64,000 bases of DNA from Ophiobolus disseminans (taxonomy: Eukaryota > Ascomycota > Dothideomycetes > Pleosporales > Phaeosphaeriaceae): NCBI GenBank assembly GCA_010093685.1, contig MU006218.1:779766-843765 (forward strand), in the 5' to 3' direction. Below are positions 10,576-20,554 of this stretch, piece by piece. Below the pieces are notes generated by a model. The model was not told the origin of the DNA, did not search any database, and worked only from the letters and a program-made list of their open reading frames with translations. The position numbers were made by a program, and so were the translations under genes. Within the stretch, counting starts at the first letter, position 1. Every line of letters begins with the position of its first letter.

Positions 10576-11050
10576 TTATTGACTACCACGCCGCTCGTAG
10601 TCAGACCATGCTACAGACCATCGGGTGCCAATGATGTTGCCAATCGAGCTGTTGATGCTTTTTGCTCCTGGCAATTCTCCTTACATTTTCCTTGGTGTAG
10701 CCTACTTTCACAGCGAGCAAATTTTGTAACGTACCATTTCCTTCACATAGCGTATCGCCATCTGTGAGTATGAACGGTTTCACGTATTTCAGCGCTTCTA
10801 CCTCGTTCTCGTCCAGTATGGGGATCTGGCCAATTGGAAACGGATGATTGAAAACACTGAGAGAGGGATCGTGGTATCCAAGAAGGGCTTCGAACACGGT
10901 GCCGGACTCCCAGCTATGGCGCGCGGTGTTTTTGGCTTGAAGAAGTACTTTTTCGATGAGGTGTTCTTCAATCATCTCGTTTTATGATAGAAGCTGTGGC
11001 GTGTCGTGGTTGTCGTTGAAGGCCTCGTGGACAACAAACTTGGAAGGCAT
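10576..11050 (-). pseudogene. Truncated, stop-interrupted hydrolase-like gene
   Basis: The minus-strand ATG at 11050 begins MPSKFVVHEAFNDNHDTPQL, but codon 23 is TAA (10982-10984). The frame then continues with coding-like protein (EEHLIEKVLLQAKNTARHSW...; LSVFNHPFPIGQIPILDENE). A 67-nt GT-AG intron follows the codons for CEGN and the frame ends soon after at TAA 10576-10578. The whole is about 130 residues. The start resembles fungal six-hairpin glycosidase-like proteins, which are far longer, so the gene looks truncated as well as interrupted. The first stop could be a CAA to TAA change. The family match is from memory of the sequence pattern and is weak; the decay itself is visible. Confidence 0.45.
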
Positions 11051-12129
11051 ACTCGCTTCCTCCAGCGGACGAGGCTTATGAACACTCTTGTGTGCGCGCA
11101 GTCAACTTCTTAATACAACAACGCCTATGTTTAGCTTGCTATGTTGGAATCGATTCAAGAGATAGAGCTGTGGGTAGCATACCCAAATGTCCCACAGTGG
11201 AGCAAAGGGAGAGACCAATCGCTCCCCTGACCCACTCCACGGCCTCCGACTCCGAGATCAGTGCCTACATTTTACGTTTCCTTATCTCTCAAATGCAGTC
11301 CCAGAGATTTCAGTAATCTGCGCAGCGTCCAAAACATAGCAAAGTGGGCTCATGGTTTGGAAAACACCCGATGTCAAGCGGTTTTGCATGGAATCATTTT
11401 TCTGCTAGTCGCCGTGGAGGAGCATTGCGATCGCGGAGCTGCATTTTGACCGTGCTGCGCCTTGCAAATGGCGCAATCTGTCCCATTTGACCCCGGATTA
11501 GGAAAATAAACCCCCAACTCATCCGCCGACACTTTCTCCATCTACAATGCATTTCGCAAAGCATCGGCGCGCTCATGTTCCTTGCAGCCGACGGAACTAG
11601 CAGGATTAGTGTGCTTCCAGAACGGCGCTACAAGCGATGGCGGAGTTTTGAGCCTCATCCCCACCAGCGGAAATCATCGGCACAAGGCCTACCAGCTCAT
11701 CATGGCGCCTTGAATTCACGCATCAAACACCGATATCTGAACAGTGCTTGAGTGATATCTCACCAAAGCCGAGAACATGCGTGTGGAGCGTGCGACATGC
11801 GTCATGAAGTGGTGCAACCACCAAGCAAACTCTTCCCCGCCTTTTCTACGGGGATCGCAACTATTACGTGCTGTAATTGGTTCCCCGGACCCATCCACCA
11901 GGCACTGGAGGCAAATGTGCCCAGCATGACCGACAACCGTTCGGTCCCAACTGGGTTTACTGGCTGACACGATGTCCTCGGAAGATGAAAATTTTGCTAT
12001 CACCACCACGCGAGTTTCATCTCCTCGTCGCGAGGGGACTTATATATAGCAGACCGCGTTCCGTGTGTTGAAGGTAGCGATCTGGTTGTGGCGAACCGAA
12101 CTTCTACCTACCTCGCACAAACTGTTAAG
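11051..12129. other. Intergenic, promoter of amino acid permease
   Basis: No gene seen. The last 90 bp contain the TATA-like element of the downstream permease gene. Confidence 0.55.
12041..12048 (+). promoter_or_regulatory. TATA box of the amino acid permease gene
   Basis: TATATATA located 89 bp upstream of the permease ATG at 12130. Confidence 0.5.
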
Positions 12130-13978
12130 ATGCCCAACTTACATCTAGCCTCCGAGAGCCGGGACCCTGAAAAGGGTAGCGATGCTGCGTATGGATACGA
12201 TTCCAAGACTGGAGGATATGAAGAGCCGTTTGTACATGGACATGCGACGGTCGCTGAGGCTGCTGGTGTAGGAGGAAACACGCATCGCGGATTGAAGAGT
12301 CGACATATTCAATTCTTGTAAGTTGCAGTACCCTATTTTTCACACGTTCAGACATGTAACATATTGCCAGGGCCCTTGGTGGTGCTATTGGAACTGGCTT
12401 GTTCGTCGGATCGGGCGCGATTCTTGCTCTCGTTGGCCCCGCGCCGTTGTTCATGGCATACCTCTCCATGATGATCGTTGTGTGGAATGTCATGAACAAC
12501 CTGGCTGAAATTGTCACCTACCTCCCTATGAGCGGTATCACCATCCCATATTTTGTCAAACGATTTGTCGACCCGAGTTTGGCTTTTGCTGCAGGTTAGT
12601 CGAAACAAACTTCTGATAGACTTCGGTATGCTAACGAATGTAGGCTGGAACTACTGGTACGCATACGCTATTCTGGTGGCAGCTGAGGCGACTGCTGGAG
12701 CCATCCTTCTGAGTTACTGGGAAACGCCTGTCCACGATGCTGTCTGGATCACCATCTTTCTCGTCGTCGTCCTCTTCCTCAACATTGTTGCTGTCGAGGT
12801 GTTCGGAGAGGCAGAATTCTGGTTCGCGTCTATCAAGTTCATCACTATCATGGGCCTGATTATCCTCGGCTTTGTTATCATGCTTGGTGGCAGTCCAAAC
12901 GATCAAGGACGCCTCGGTTTCCGTAAGTATCATTTACTTGAAATGACTGGAAGGTATATGCTGACTCGTACTTCTAGGGTACTGGAATGATCCTGGAGCC
13001 TTCAAGCCATACATAGTGGGAGGAAACTCAGGAAAGTTCCTTGCCTACTGGACCGCCTTTGTACGAGCTGGGTTCGCTTTCATCACCTCGCCCGAGCTGA
13101 TCGCGCTCGCTGCTGGAGAGACAATTGCCCCTCGCCGAAACATTCCAAAGGCTGCTGGACGATTCGTGTACCGTCTGGCCATCTTTTACGGCTTCGGATC
13201 ATTCATCATCGGCGTCATTGTGCCATCAAACGACGACCGACTTCTCAGCCCGAACTCCAACGCCTCTGCATCGCCTTTCGTCATTGGCATTTCGCGTGCT
13301 GGAATTGCTGGATTGCGCCACGTTGTCAATGCAGCAGTTTTGACATCTGCCTGGTCCGCTGGAAACGCCTTCCTCTTCTCTGGATCCCGTGTTCTCTATG
13401 GCATGGCTCTGAACGGCGATGCACCGAAAATCTTCGGCAAGACGACTAAGAAGGGTGTGCCGTGGGCCGCAGTTCTGGCTACTTGGTCCATCGGGTTTTT
13501 GGCCTACCTCAACGTTTCCAGCACCGGAGCACAGGTCTTTACCTGGTTTTCGAACATCTCTACCATTTCGGGTTTCATCGCGTGGATCGTTGTTATGATC
13601 ACCTATATCCGCTTCCGCAAGGCTATGGTCTTCAACAACATGCTATCAGAGCTGCCTTACCGAACACCTCTCCAGCCATACTTCACTTACTTCATCCTCG
13701 GCGTCGTGTCGCTGCTCACGCTCACCAACGGATTTCAAGTCTTCGTGCCGGCAAACTGGGATGTCGCGGATTTCTTGGCTGCATATATCACGCTTCCCAT
13801 CTTTCTGGTCCTGTATTTCGGGCACAAGATCTGGTTTAGGACGCCTTTTGCGATCAAGATACAGCACATCGATGTTGTCAGCGGGAAGAAGGAGATGGAT
13901 GAGCTGTGCAAGCATGATATTTCTGGCGCGCCGGTGCCGAAGAATGTGTTCCAAAAGATTTGGTTTTGGATTGCGTAA
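12130..13978 (+). CDS. Amino acid permease (YAT/APC family), 563 aa
   Basis: Plasma-membrane proton-coupled amino acid uptake. Four exons: 12130-12317, 12371-12594, 12644-12922 and 12978-13978; all introns are about 49-55 nt, GT-AG. The hydrophilic N-terminus (about 60 residues, ending THRGLKSRHIQFL) is the usual pre-helix segment. Helix 1 carries GGAIGTGLFVGSG, the substrate-binding signature of yeast amino acid transporters. Other family marks are LGFRYWNDPGAF, FITSPELIALAAGE and NGDAPKIFGKTTKKGVPW. About 12 helices fit the family, and the C-terminus is short and charged. I chose the first ATG in this frame; the codon at 12088 is GTG. General or dicarboxylic amino acid specificity cannot be decided. 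Confidence 0.93.
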
Positions 13979-14361
13979 GAATGAGAAAGCTGTAATTAAG
14001 TATCTAAACGGTCGTCTATAGTAACAAGAAGTCCTTGGAATGATTCTAGATCCAACGTGAAAGACAGCACAATAATTCGAGAACATTGCTGCATCGCATG
14101 CAACACCCCTCATGCAGCAAGAGCCTTATTGCTCGTTCTATACAAGGAAGAGCATTGCATAACGACACTACTACAAAACTAACCACCAGGCGGAGGCGCA
14201 ACGCCAATATGGTGGAATCTTCCCGTGTCGTTCAGCAGGGGCGCGGGATTGCTTGTAGCGTTGAATCTCGAGCTGGCGCCGAAACCTTCGTCAACGGGTT
14301 GATCAGTTTCCTCCAGTGCGTCCTCCGGCGATGGTGATGTGCTCGCCATCCAAACATCATT
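13979..14361. other. Convergent intergenic stretch
   Basis: 3' flanks of the permease (plus) and of the DUF7029/7223 gene (minus). Nothing else supported. Confidence 0.6.
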
Positions 14362-16232
14362 TCAACTGATGTTGAAGCAGACGGCAGGAAAATTCCATTT
14401 CTTATACAGGCCTTTAGTCTCGAGGTTGGCTGGTATATCCACCACGCCGACCTTGGCGTTGCCGGACAGCGCGAGGCCGGCACCGACTTCGTGAGAAAGT
14501 TTGATTGCCTTATCGAAGGAGCCACGCTCACATTTAGCGTTGACGTCTAACTCAATGTTAACGGAGAGCGGATAGTGTATGTGAGTTTGTCAACGTACCA
14601 TGAGCAGGGGTTGCACAGAATTTGATCCTCGGGAGGTCGAGTTTTGCATTGAGCGACAGCTTTGCGTCGTCTTTGATGTGGGCTTCGAAGTTGATTGCTG
14701 GACCGATGGCGACGAAACCACAAAGTTGGGCTGCGGCGTCTTTTTTTGCGAAAATGGGTTTGCCAACAGTGGGCTTCAGGTGGCGGGTGAAGTCGTCTGT
14801 TGCAGAGCCGTCACCGAAGAAGTTTTTCATTAGTGACTTCTTCTTTGGGACGTCTATTTTGACGGGTAGTGTTCTGTCAATTGGGAGGTGTTAGTTGGGT
14901 TCAAGTGCAGCGAAGGTATAGGGCCTAGCTTACACGTTCACACGAGCCTTTGCCTCCAACTCAACGGTTAACCCCAGACTAAAGCTTGCATCCAGCGTCA
15001 CCCCACCAACCTGAGTATCGGTAAGCAACAAAACACAAGCAAAAATGATTCAACATGTCGGATACTCATACCTGTTTACCAGATCCCTTGCGTCGCTGTG
15101 TAGGCTTGAACTTCTTCCCTTGTTCAACGTTCTTGCCCTTTAGGCACCCGCCCGGAAATGAGCAGGAAACTTCCACAGCAGCCGTGGTCTCGATCTCGAT
15201 GTTAAAATCTCCATTAATAGCCTCGAGCGTTTCAAGCCGTAGTCTCGCAACGTTGAAGGGGTTGAGGTCGAGAGGATTGACTAGATCGCTGAAATTGATG
15301 TCGAGATCGAAGTGCACCGCGACCTTTCCCTTCAGAGCGCATTTCACACATGCGAGGTTTAGTAACCTGCCAGATTATAATTAGATGGTATTTAGATAAA
15401 TCCTGGCATAGTGCACTCACCCGGAGTTGATGATGTTCTCCCTCCGGTCAAACTTGCCGAACTCGTTCAAGTCCATAATCCACTCCGAAGTCTTCAATTC
15501 CCTTTTAGCAATCGCACTATACTCTTCAAGCGAGCTGCGACGCCTTAGCTTCTTTCGAAGTTCTGCGTTGATAGGTCTGCCTTGGACTCGGAGGGACGAG
15601 CTTGCTTCTGATGATGTACCTAGCGGAGCAAGCCGTGCAGTAACGGTAGCTACAAGGTTATCAAGATCGTATATAATCATCGAAGCCCTATCATAATCAG
15701 CCGTAAGGTCTGTACCAAGAACCCAGTTTGATACTCACTTGTATACTGCTCTCTCATCCAAGGAGTTGCATGACGCATGATGTGTAATGAATAGAAGCTC
15801 GGAGTGCAGAGACCAAAGGTTGCGCGCAGCGGTCATGGACTCGGTTGTGTTGAAAGCAAACATTATGGTAGTTGAGTTGTCGATAACAGAGGAAGAACAT
15901 GACAAGTCCTCGAGGAGATGCTCCAAACCCTCGACAGATACATAGCTGGCATTTTGGTGTTTTGCGGTAATCTGAACGACGTATGGGACTTCGCTGTGAT
16001 ATTCTGTGGTAGATAAGCGTCAAACAGTATCCTGTCTTAAGCAGACAGCTCTCCGTAGCTTACCTTCCATGTAATATAGATCGATAGAAGAAACGGGTTG
16101 CAAACATCCTCGCGCACTCTCCTCTCGCGTCTGGAGTGCTGAGACCTCGTTGAAAGTGCTAACGGGAAGGAAGGTCCCAGCAATAGACTGAGCACCCAGT
16201 ATCACGGCGAGAAGAGGCTCGAGAAGCCTCAT
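14362..16232 (-). CDS. Secreted DUF7029/DUF7223-type protein, 510 aa
   Basis: Seven exons on the minus strand: 16232-16064, 16003-15739, 15687-15421, 15366-15072, 15010-14934, 14873-14599 and 14546-14362. Frame is kept at each GT-AG junction. A signal peptide is clear (MRLLEPLLAVILGAQSIAGT). Residues of about 57-145 look like the fungal DUF7029 domain (FITHHASCNSLDERAVYK has the typical 'HHxGC...RxxYK' ending). The larger C-terminal part, from SEWIMDLNEFGKFDRRENII, has the alternating beta-strand character and Cys pairs (ACVKCALKG, CSFPGGCLKG) of DUF7223. No enzymatic function is known; such proteins are secreted or wall-associated. Domain names come from pattern memory, not a search. Confidence 0.75.
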
Positions 16233-17158
16233 GGTGCTTGTATAAGGGACTTGGTTGCTATTAATGGATTAAAGTGAGATGAATATCTCTGGAAGAGGCT
16301 GACAAGTGATGCTGAAATCGCTGAGAAAGTTTTGGAATTCTGTTTAAGATCTCTCATCGCCTGCTATAAATGTTCTGGGAAGCTTATGGCCCCTAAGATG
16401 GACTGCACTCTTAGTGGAGGCGAAGCATCTGCGTACTTAGGTAGGTTTGCTTTTCTCGCTTCCTCATCTCTAAGGTGTTGACATGAATTGATCATTTAGT
16501 AGACATTGCCGGATGTGTATTAGCGACAGTGATTCCTCAAGCAAGCCGTTCTAAGTATGGAGGTTCACAGCCGATAAACGATGTAAGCACACCAGCTTGT
16601 GGGGTCGTGGCTTACAGAGGGTTCTGCTATTTGGTGCACATTGCTGCTGCGCCTGGTCTCGTCTGGCCGGGCCGCTGCCGCCCCCAAAAGTCAACCGACC
16701 CTACATATCTAGAAACAGTCTAACACATTCGAATGTCTCAGCCTTGCGATATGATATGTAAGAGGAGAGAACAAGCAATTTACACCGTGTATGAACTCAC
16801 AGAAGGAAGAAATGTCAAATTGGGAGCTGCGAGTCGGCACCAACTGCTCTTGCGAGTGATGGTGGTACTTGTGCGGTTAAGACGTCCCCCTTAAGAAGTC
16901 GTGAAAGGCAGAAACAAGAATAGACTTTCCTGTATATAGACGTACACTTCTGAGAATTTAGAACGACTGTTATATACGTACCTAGGTAGATGTAGTTGCC
17001 AGGCTTAGCAACTTACCGAGCACGTCGCAGGTGCGGGGCAGTTTCCACACTCCACCTGCCTTCCCAGGTTGCTTGAACTCCGCTTTTCACCCATCACTGG
17101 GACGCAGCACAGCATCGCATCTGCAACCACTCTCATCATTGCGACACAAAAATCGACT
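16233..17158. other. Divergent intergenic stretch, 0.9 kb
   Basis: Promoter side of both the minus-strand secreted protein and the plus-strand NACHT-ankyrin gene. It contains one TACCTAGGTA palindrome and related sequences (ACTTAGGTAGGT near 16434). No gene supported. Confidence 0.6.
16979..16988. repeat. TACCTAGGTA palindrome, copy 3
   Basis: Exact 10-bp palindrome, 170 bp upstream of the NACHT-ankyrin gene start. Confidence 0.7.
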
Positions 17159-20109
17159 ATGGCTGAGTTCATTGGAGTTATTGCTTCCGTTGCCCAGCTT
17201 GTCCACTTGAGCGGCACGCTCCTGGCAGGCGGCTATGGCTTCCTCTCCACAATAGCACATGCGCCAGCTGAGATCAGAAGTCTCCTGACTGAAGCTGCTG
17301 CCGTGAACAGTCTTCTTGGACAGCTACAAAGCATAGCAGACACCGAATCAGCTAATGCTACCAAGAGCGTTCTAGTCAGCCTAGATGGATCGGGAGTCTT
17401 CCAGGAATGCCGAGCAATCCTCGACTTTGTTCAGATCGCGCTCAGTCGCTGCCAGTACGAGGCCGGCAAGGGCATCAAGACCTTCGGGAAAAAGCTCATA
17501 TGGCCATTCAAGGAAAAGGAGACGAAAGATGCGATGCAGCGGCTCTATCGCCTCCGCAGTGTGTTGGCGAATGCTGTGGAGGTGGATTCTGCGTTAGTAT
17601 GTCCGGTCGCGAGTATGCTCAGTGTACCAACATTCACAGAAAATCCCTGCGCAGAATTGAAAATTATCAAAAGCTACTCATCAACGGTATGAATAACCTG
17701 ACCACAGATGCGCGTACCCAAAGGACTCAAGAGGAAACTCAGAGGATTATCATATGGCTCTGTCCGCTACCCACGAGTGGCGCACAGGTCAGTCTCGAAA
17801 ATGCGCTGAATAGCCGACTGCCTGGCACCGGAGCATGGTTCATCGGCTCAGAAGTGTTCAAGGAGTGGGACGTATCTAAGTCCAGCTCGATATGGATCAC
17901 GGGTCTACCCGGCTCCGGCAAAACCTTGCTCTGCGCTTCTGCTATACAAGAGGTTTCCGTACCTAATCGTGTCAAAACAGCAGTTCTATACTTCTTTTGC
18001 GACCACAGAGATCCTTCAAAAATTAGCCATGACAACTTCGCGATGACCTTGATAAAACAATTACTTGGGTATTAACCAGTGTTGATGGACCACATCAAGA
18101 GGTTATACGATGAGAAGGCTAATGATGGCGATCGCCCGTTCAACCGTGACGACTACATTCCGCTCATAGAGTCAGCTATGGAGCACTTCGAAAGCGTCTA
18201 CATCTTATGCGATGCTCTGGATGAGGCTTCCGAAGGCGATAAGATTGCTATCACATTGGAAAGGCTTCTCGTATACGGTACACGATGTAGCCATTCGATC
18301 AAAGTCCTCTTCACCAGCCGTTTTGACGTACGACTTGAGCGTCGACACGAGCTTATCACTGCACAACGCGTCGCCGTCGCGGAGAACATGAAACCAGATA
18401 TCGAACAGTATGTCAACATGAAGGTTGATAACCTTGTAGCAAGAGCTGTTTTGAAGTTGAGAGACAAAGCTCTGGCAACGACGATTCGAGAGAAGGTTAC
18501 GTCGCGCGCCGGCACGTAAGCACATCGTACGTCGAAAGACCAGAAACTTGAACCACTAACAGCTCCTAGCATCCTACACGCTCGTCTACAGCTCGATTAT
18601 CTCACGACTGCGAGGAACGACCGAGATCTCAAGAACATCATACAAAGTTTGCCCGACGGCCTCGAGCATACATATGAGACACTGATACAGCACACCGCCT
18701 CTCGACACCCCGAAAGAACCGCTGAAATCAGAACGCTCTTGACGTGTCTGATGATTGCTGCTCTAATGCTTACAGCTGCAAATCTAGCAGAGATCTTGGC
18801 CATTGAGCCTGGGCAATCATTTCTGGACTTTGATAGCATTGCTACCGACCCATATGATGCACTTGATACCATCGCTCCTTTTCTCATCCTTTCCGATCAG
18901 AGAAAAACGCATGGTGTGGTAAGGCTACCTCATTACTCTTTGGATGAGTACTTGCTTTCGGATCGAATTCTTCGAAGCCAGATTAGCTATTTTCACGTTG
19001 ATCATTCCAACGGTAATGCCTGGCTGGCCGAAATTTGCCTGCAGTACATTACTTTTGACGTGTTCAACCAATCTCACTACGAAACTTCCATGTCCGAACC
19101 CCCTGCCTTGGATGGGTACAGTTTCAGAAGATACGCTTCGCTTAATTGGTACAGACACTATGAATCAGCAAAGCACATTCCAGGTCTTTACATGCGATGC
19201 AAACCCTATCTGGACCGCCTCTTTCTCGATGGGATAGAATATTCTCCCTGCTACAGCAAATGGCAAGAAGATCTACAGGGGAAATATCCTTATGACGACT
19301 TTCCATGGTACTCGCCCATCTGTCTCGGTATCAGTCATGGCTTGGATGATGTAGTGGATGATCTACTACCCAAGCTCGTCGATGTTAACGTTACATTCCG
19401 TGACCATCACACCTGCCTGACTGTGGCTGCTAAATGGAACCGCCCAGCTATCGTCCGCAAACTACTCGACGTTGGCGCCGAGCTCGAAATGCCTGGCCAG
19501 AAGCAACGTACGCCTCTCCACCTTGCCGCCGAATTTGCTAGCCGTGAAGCTTTCGACATACTTCTTGAAGCTGGGGCGGATGTACACACTTGCTCATCTT
19601 CAGGCGCCACACCCTTCTACCGAGCTTGTCGGGGTGGAGACACATACATTGTCAAGCGCCTCAAAGACCGCGGATGTAATATCAACGCCACTACGCACGA
19701 CTCTTGGACACCTATTATGGAGGCTGTAGAAAATGGCCATGAAGATGTTGTGGATCTTCTGCTCGAGTGGGGCGCAGACTTAAGATTCCGTCAAGGTTGG
19801 ATGGCCCTTCTCATTGCCGAGGCCAATAATTTTACACTGAAGCGGTCGATCGTTGAGAAGCTGAAGCTCGCTGCCCCGGAAGAGGGTTACGAAGAGTTCC
19901 TCAAAGATCGCGAGGCGCGAGAGGATGATTCAAATGAGTCAGCGATAAGTGGTGTGGTTCTGGAAGATCATGAATATGGAAGGCATGGCGACTTGAAACC
20001 GGAAAACATCTTATGGTACCTCAGTCCTAGCTCGACGTCTCGCAGCTTAATTATCAAGGACTTAGGTTTAGTCACCCGAATGGCTGATGTAGATGGCGAA
20101 CCGGCATAA
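17159..20109 (+). pseudogene. NACHT-ankyrin (NLR/STAND) gene with frameshift and stop
   Basis: Fungal NLR-like protein, a class linked to non-self recognition and incompatibility. Parts in order: a helical N-terminal domain (MAEFIGVIASVAQLVHLSGT onward, about 145 aa); a NACHT NTPase with Walker A GLPGSGKT (17902-17925) and Walker B ILCDALDEAS (about 18200); a winged-helix-like linker (SLPDGLEHTYETLI, HYSLDEYLLS); and about four ankyrin repeats from 19400. A 54-nt intron (18516-18569) fits. Two breaks are visible. The reading frame shifts between about 17590 and 17640 (only an atypical intron of about 41 nt would rescue it), and TAA at 18073-18075 interrupts the NACHT domain, with coding sequence resuming at once. 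The C-terminus ends in a kinase-like segment (see findings). Confidence 0.8.
19966..20109 (+). other. Protein-kinase catalytic-loop fragment
   Basis: In frame with the ankyrin part above, the sequence reads YGRHGDLKPENILW, then SLIIKDLGL. HGDLKPEN is the catalytic loop of eukaryotic protein kinases (HRDLKPEN type with Gly for Arg), and KDLGL stands where DFG is expected, with Leu for Phe. The frame ends 15 codons later, so only about 45 residues of a kinase remain: no ATP-binding lobe and no activation segment. A functional kinase is excluded. Confidence 0.6.
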
Positions 20110-20254
20110 GACAGGATGAAGTGGGAGGGGTTGACTGGTAGACAATCAGGGTAGATCAGTCGTACGCTTTTGTTAAGATGGGGTAAATGTAACCACTCGG
20201 CAGTTCTGAGCGACCGCCCGATCAAGTCATCTTTCTCATTTAGACCCGGGACGT

Positions 20255-20554
20255 GCACCAACTCGCTACACCGTTGTTCACTTGCTGGATCCAGACCACC
20301 TCCACAAGTGGTTCTCCTTCAACGCGACGTCGTCCGGAGTCGTCGAATAAAGCATCGAGGACTGGAGCATCTCCTACAAGCACCGTGGCAGGACATACTA
20401 TGAGCGAGACGAATATCGCGCTGACAGTGCAGTCACCGCTATTGGGACGCATTTATACCACACTCCAAGGCCTCTGTCTCGTCGTTGTGCGACCCCAAAT
20501 GTTGATACGAAGCGCTCGTATTGTGCGATGATACAGCCGAGTATAGATGCATGA
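20255..20554 (+). pseudogene. Unidentified decayed coding remnant
   Basis: One frame reads coding-like sequence (YTVVHLLDPDHLHKWFSF), is interrupted by TAA at 20348-20350, and resumes at once (SIEDWSISYKHRGRTYYERD, then AVTAIGTHLYHTPRP) to TGA at 20552. The aromatic-rich, balanced composition looks protein-coding rather than random. I do not recognise the family. It may be part of the same decayed region as the NLR/kinase junction upstream. Confidence 0.3.

Noticed and set aside
12088..12129. N-terminal extension of the amino acid permease
   Set aside because: The upstream in-frame codon is GTG, and the ATG at 12130 fits the family and the TATA position.
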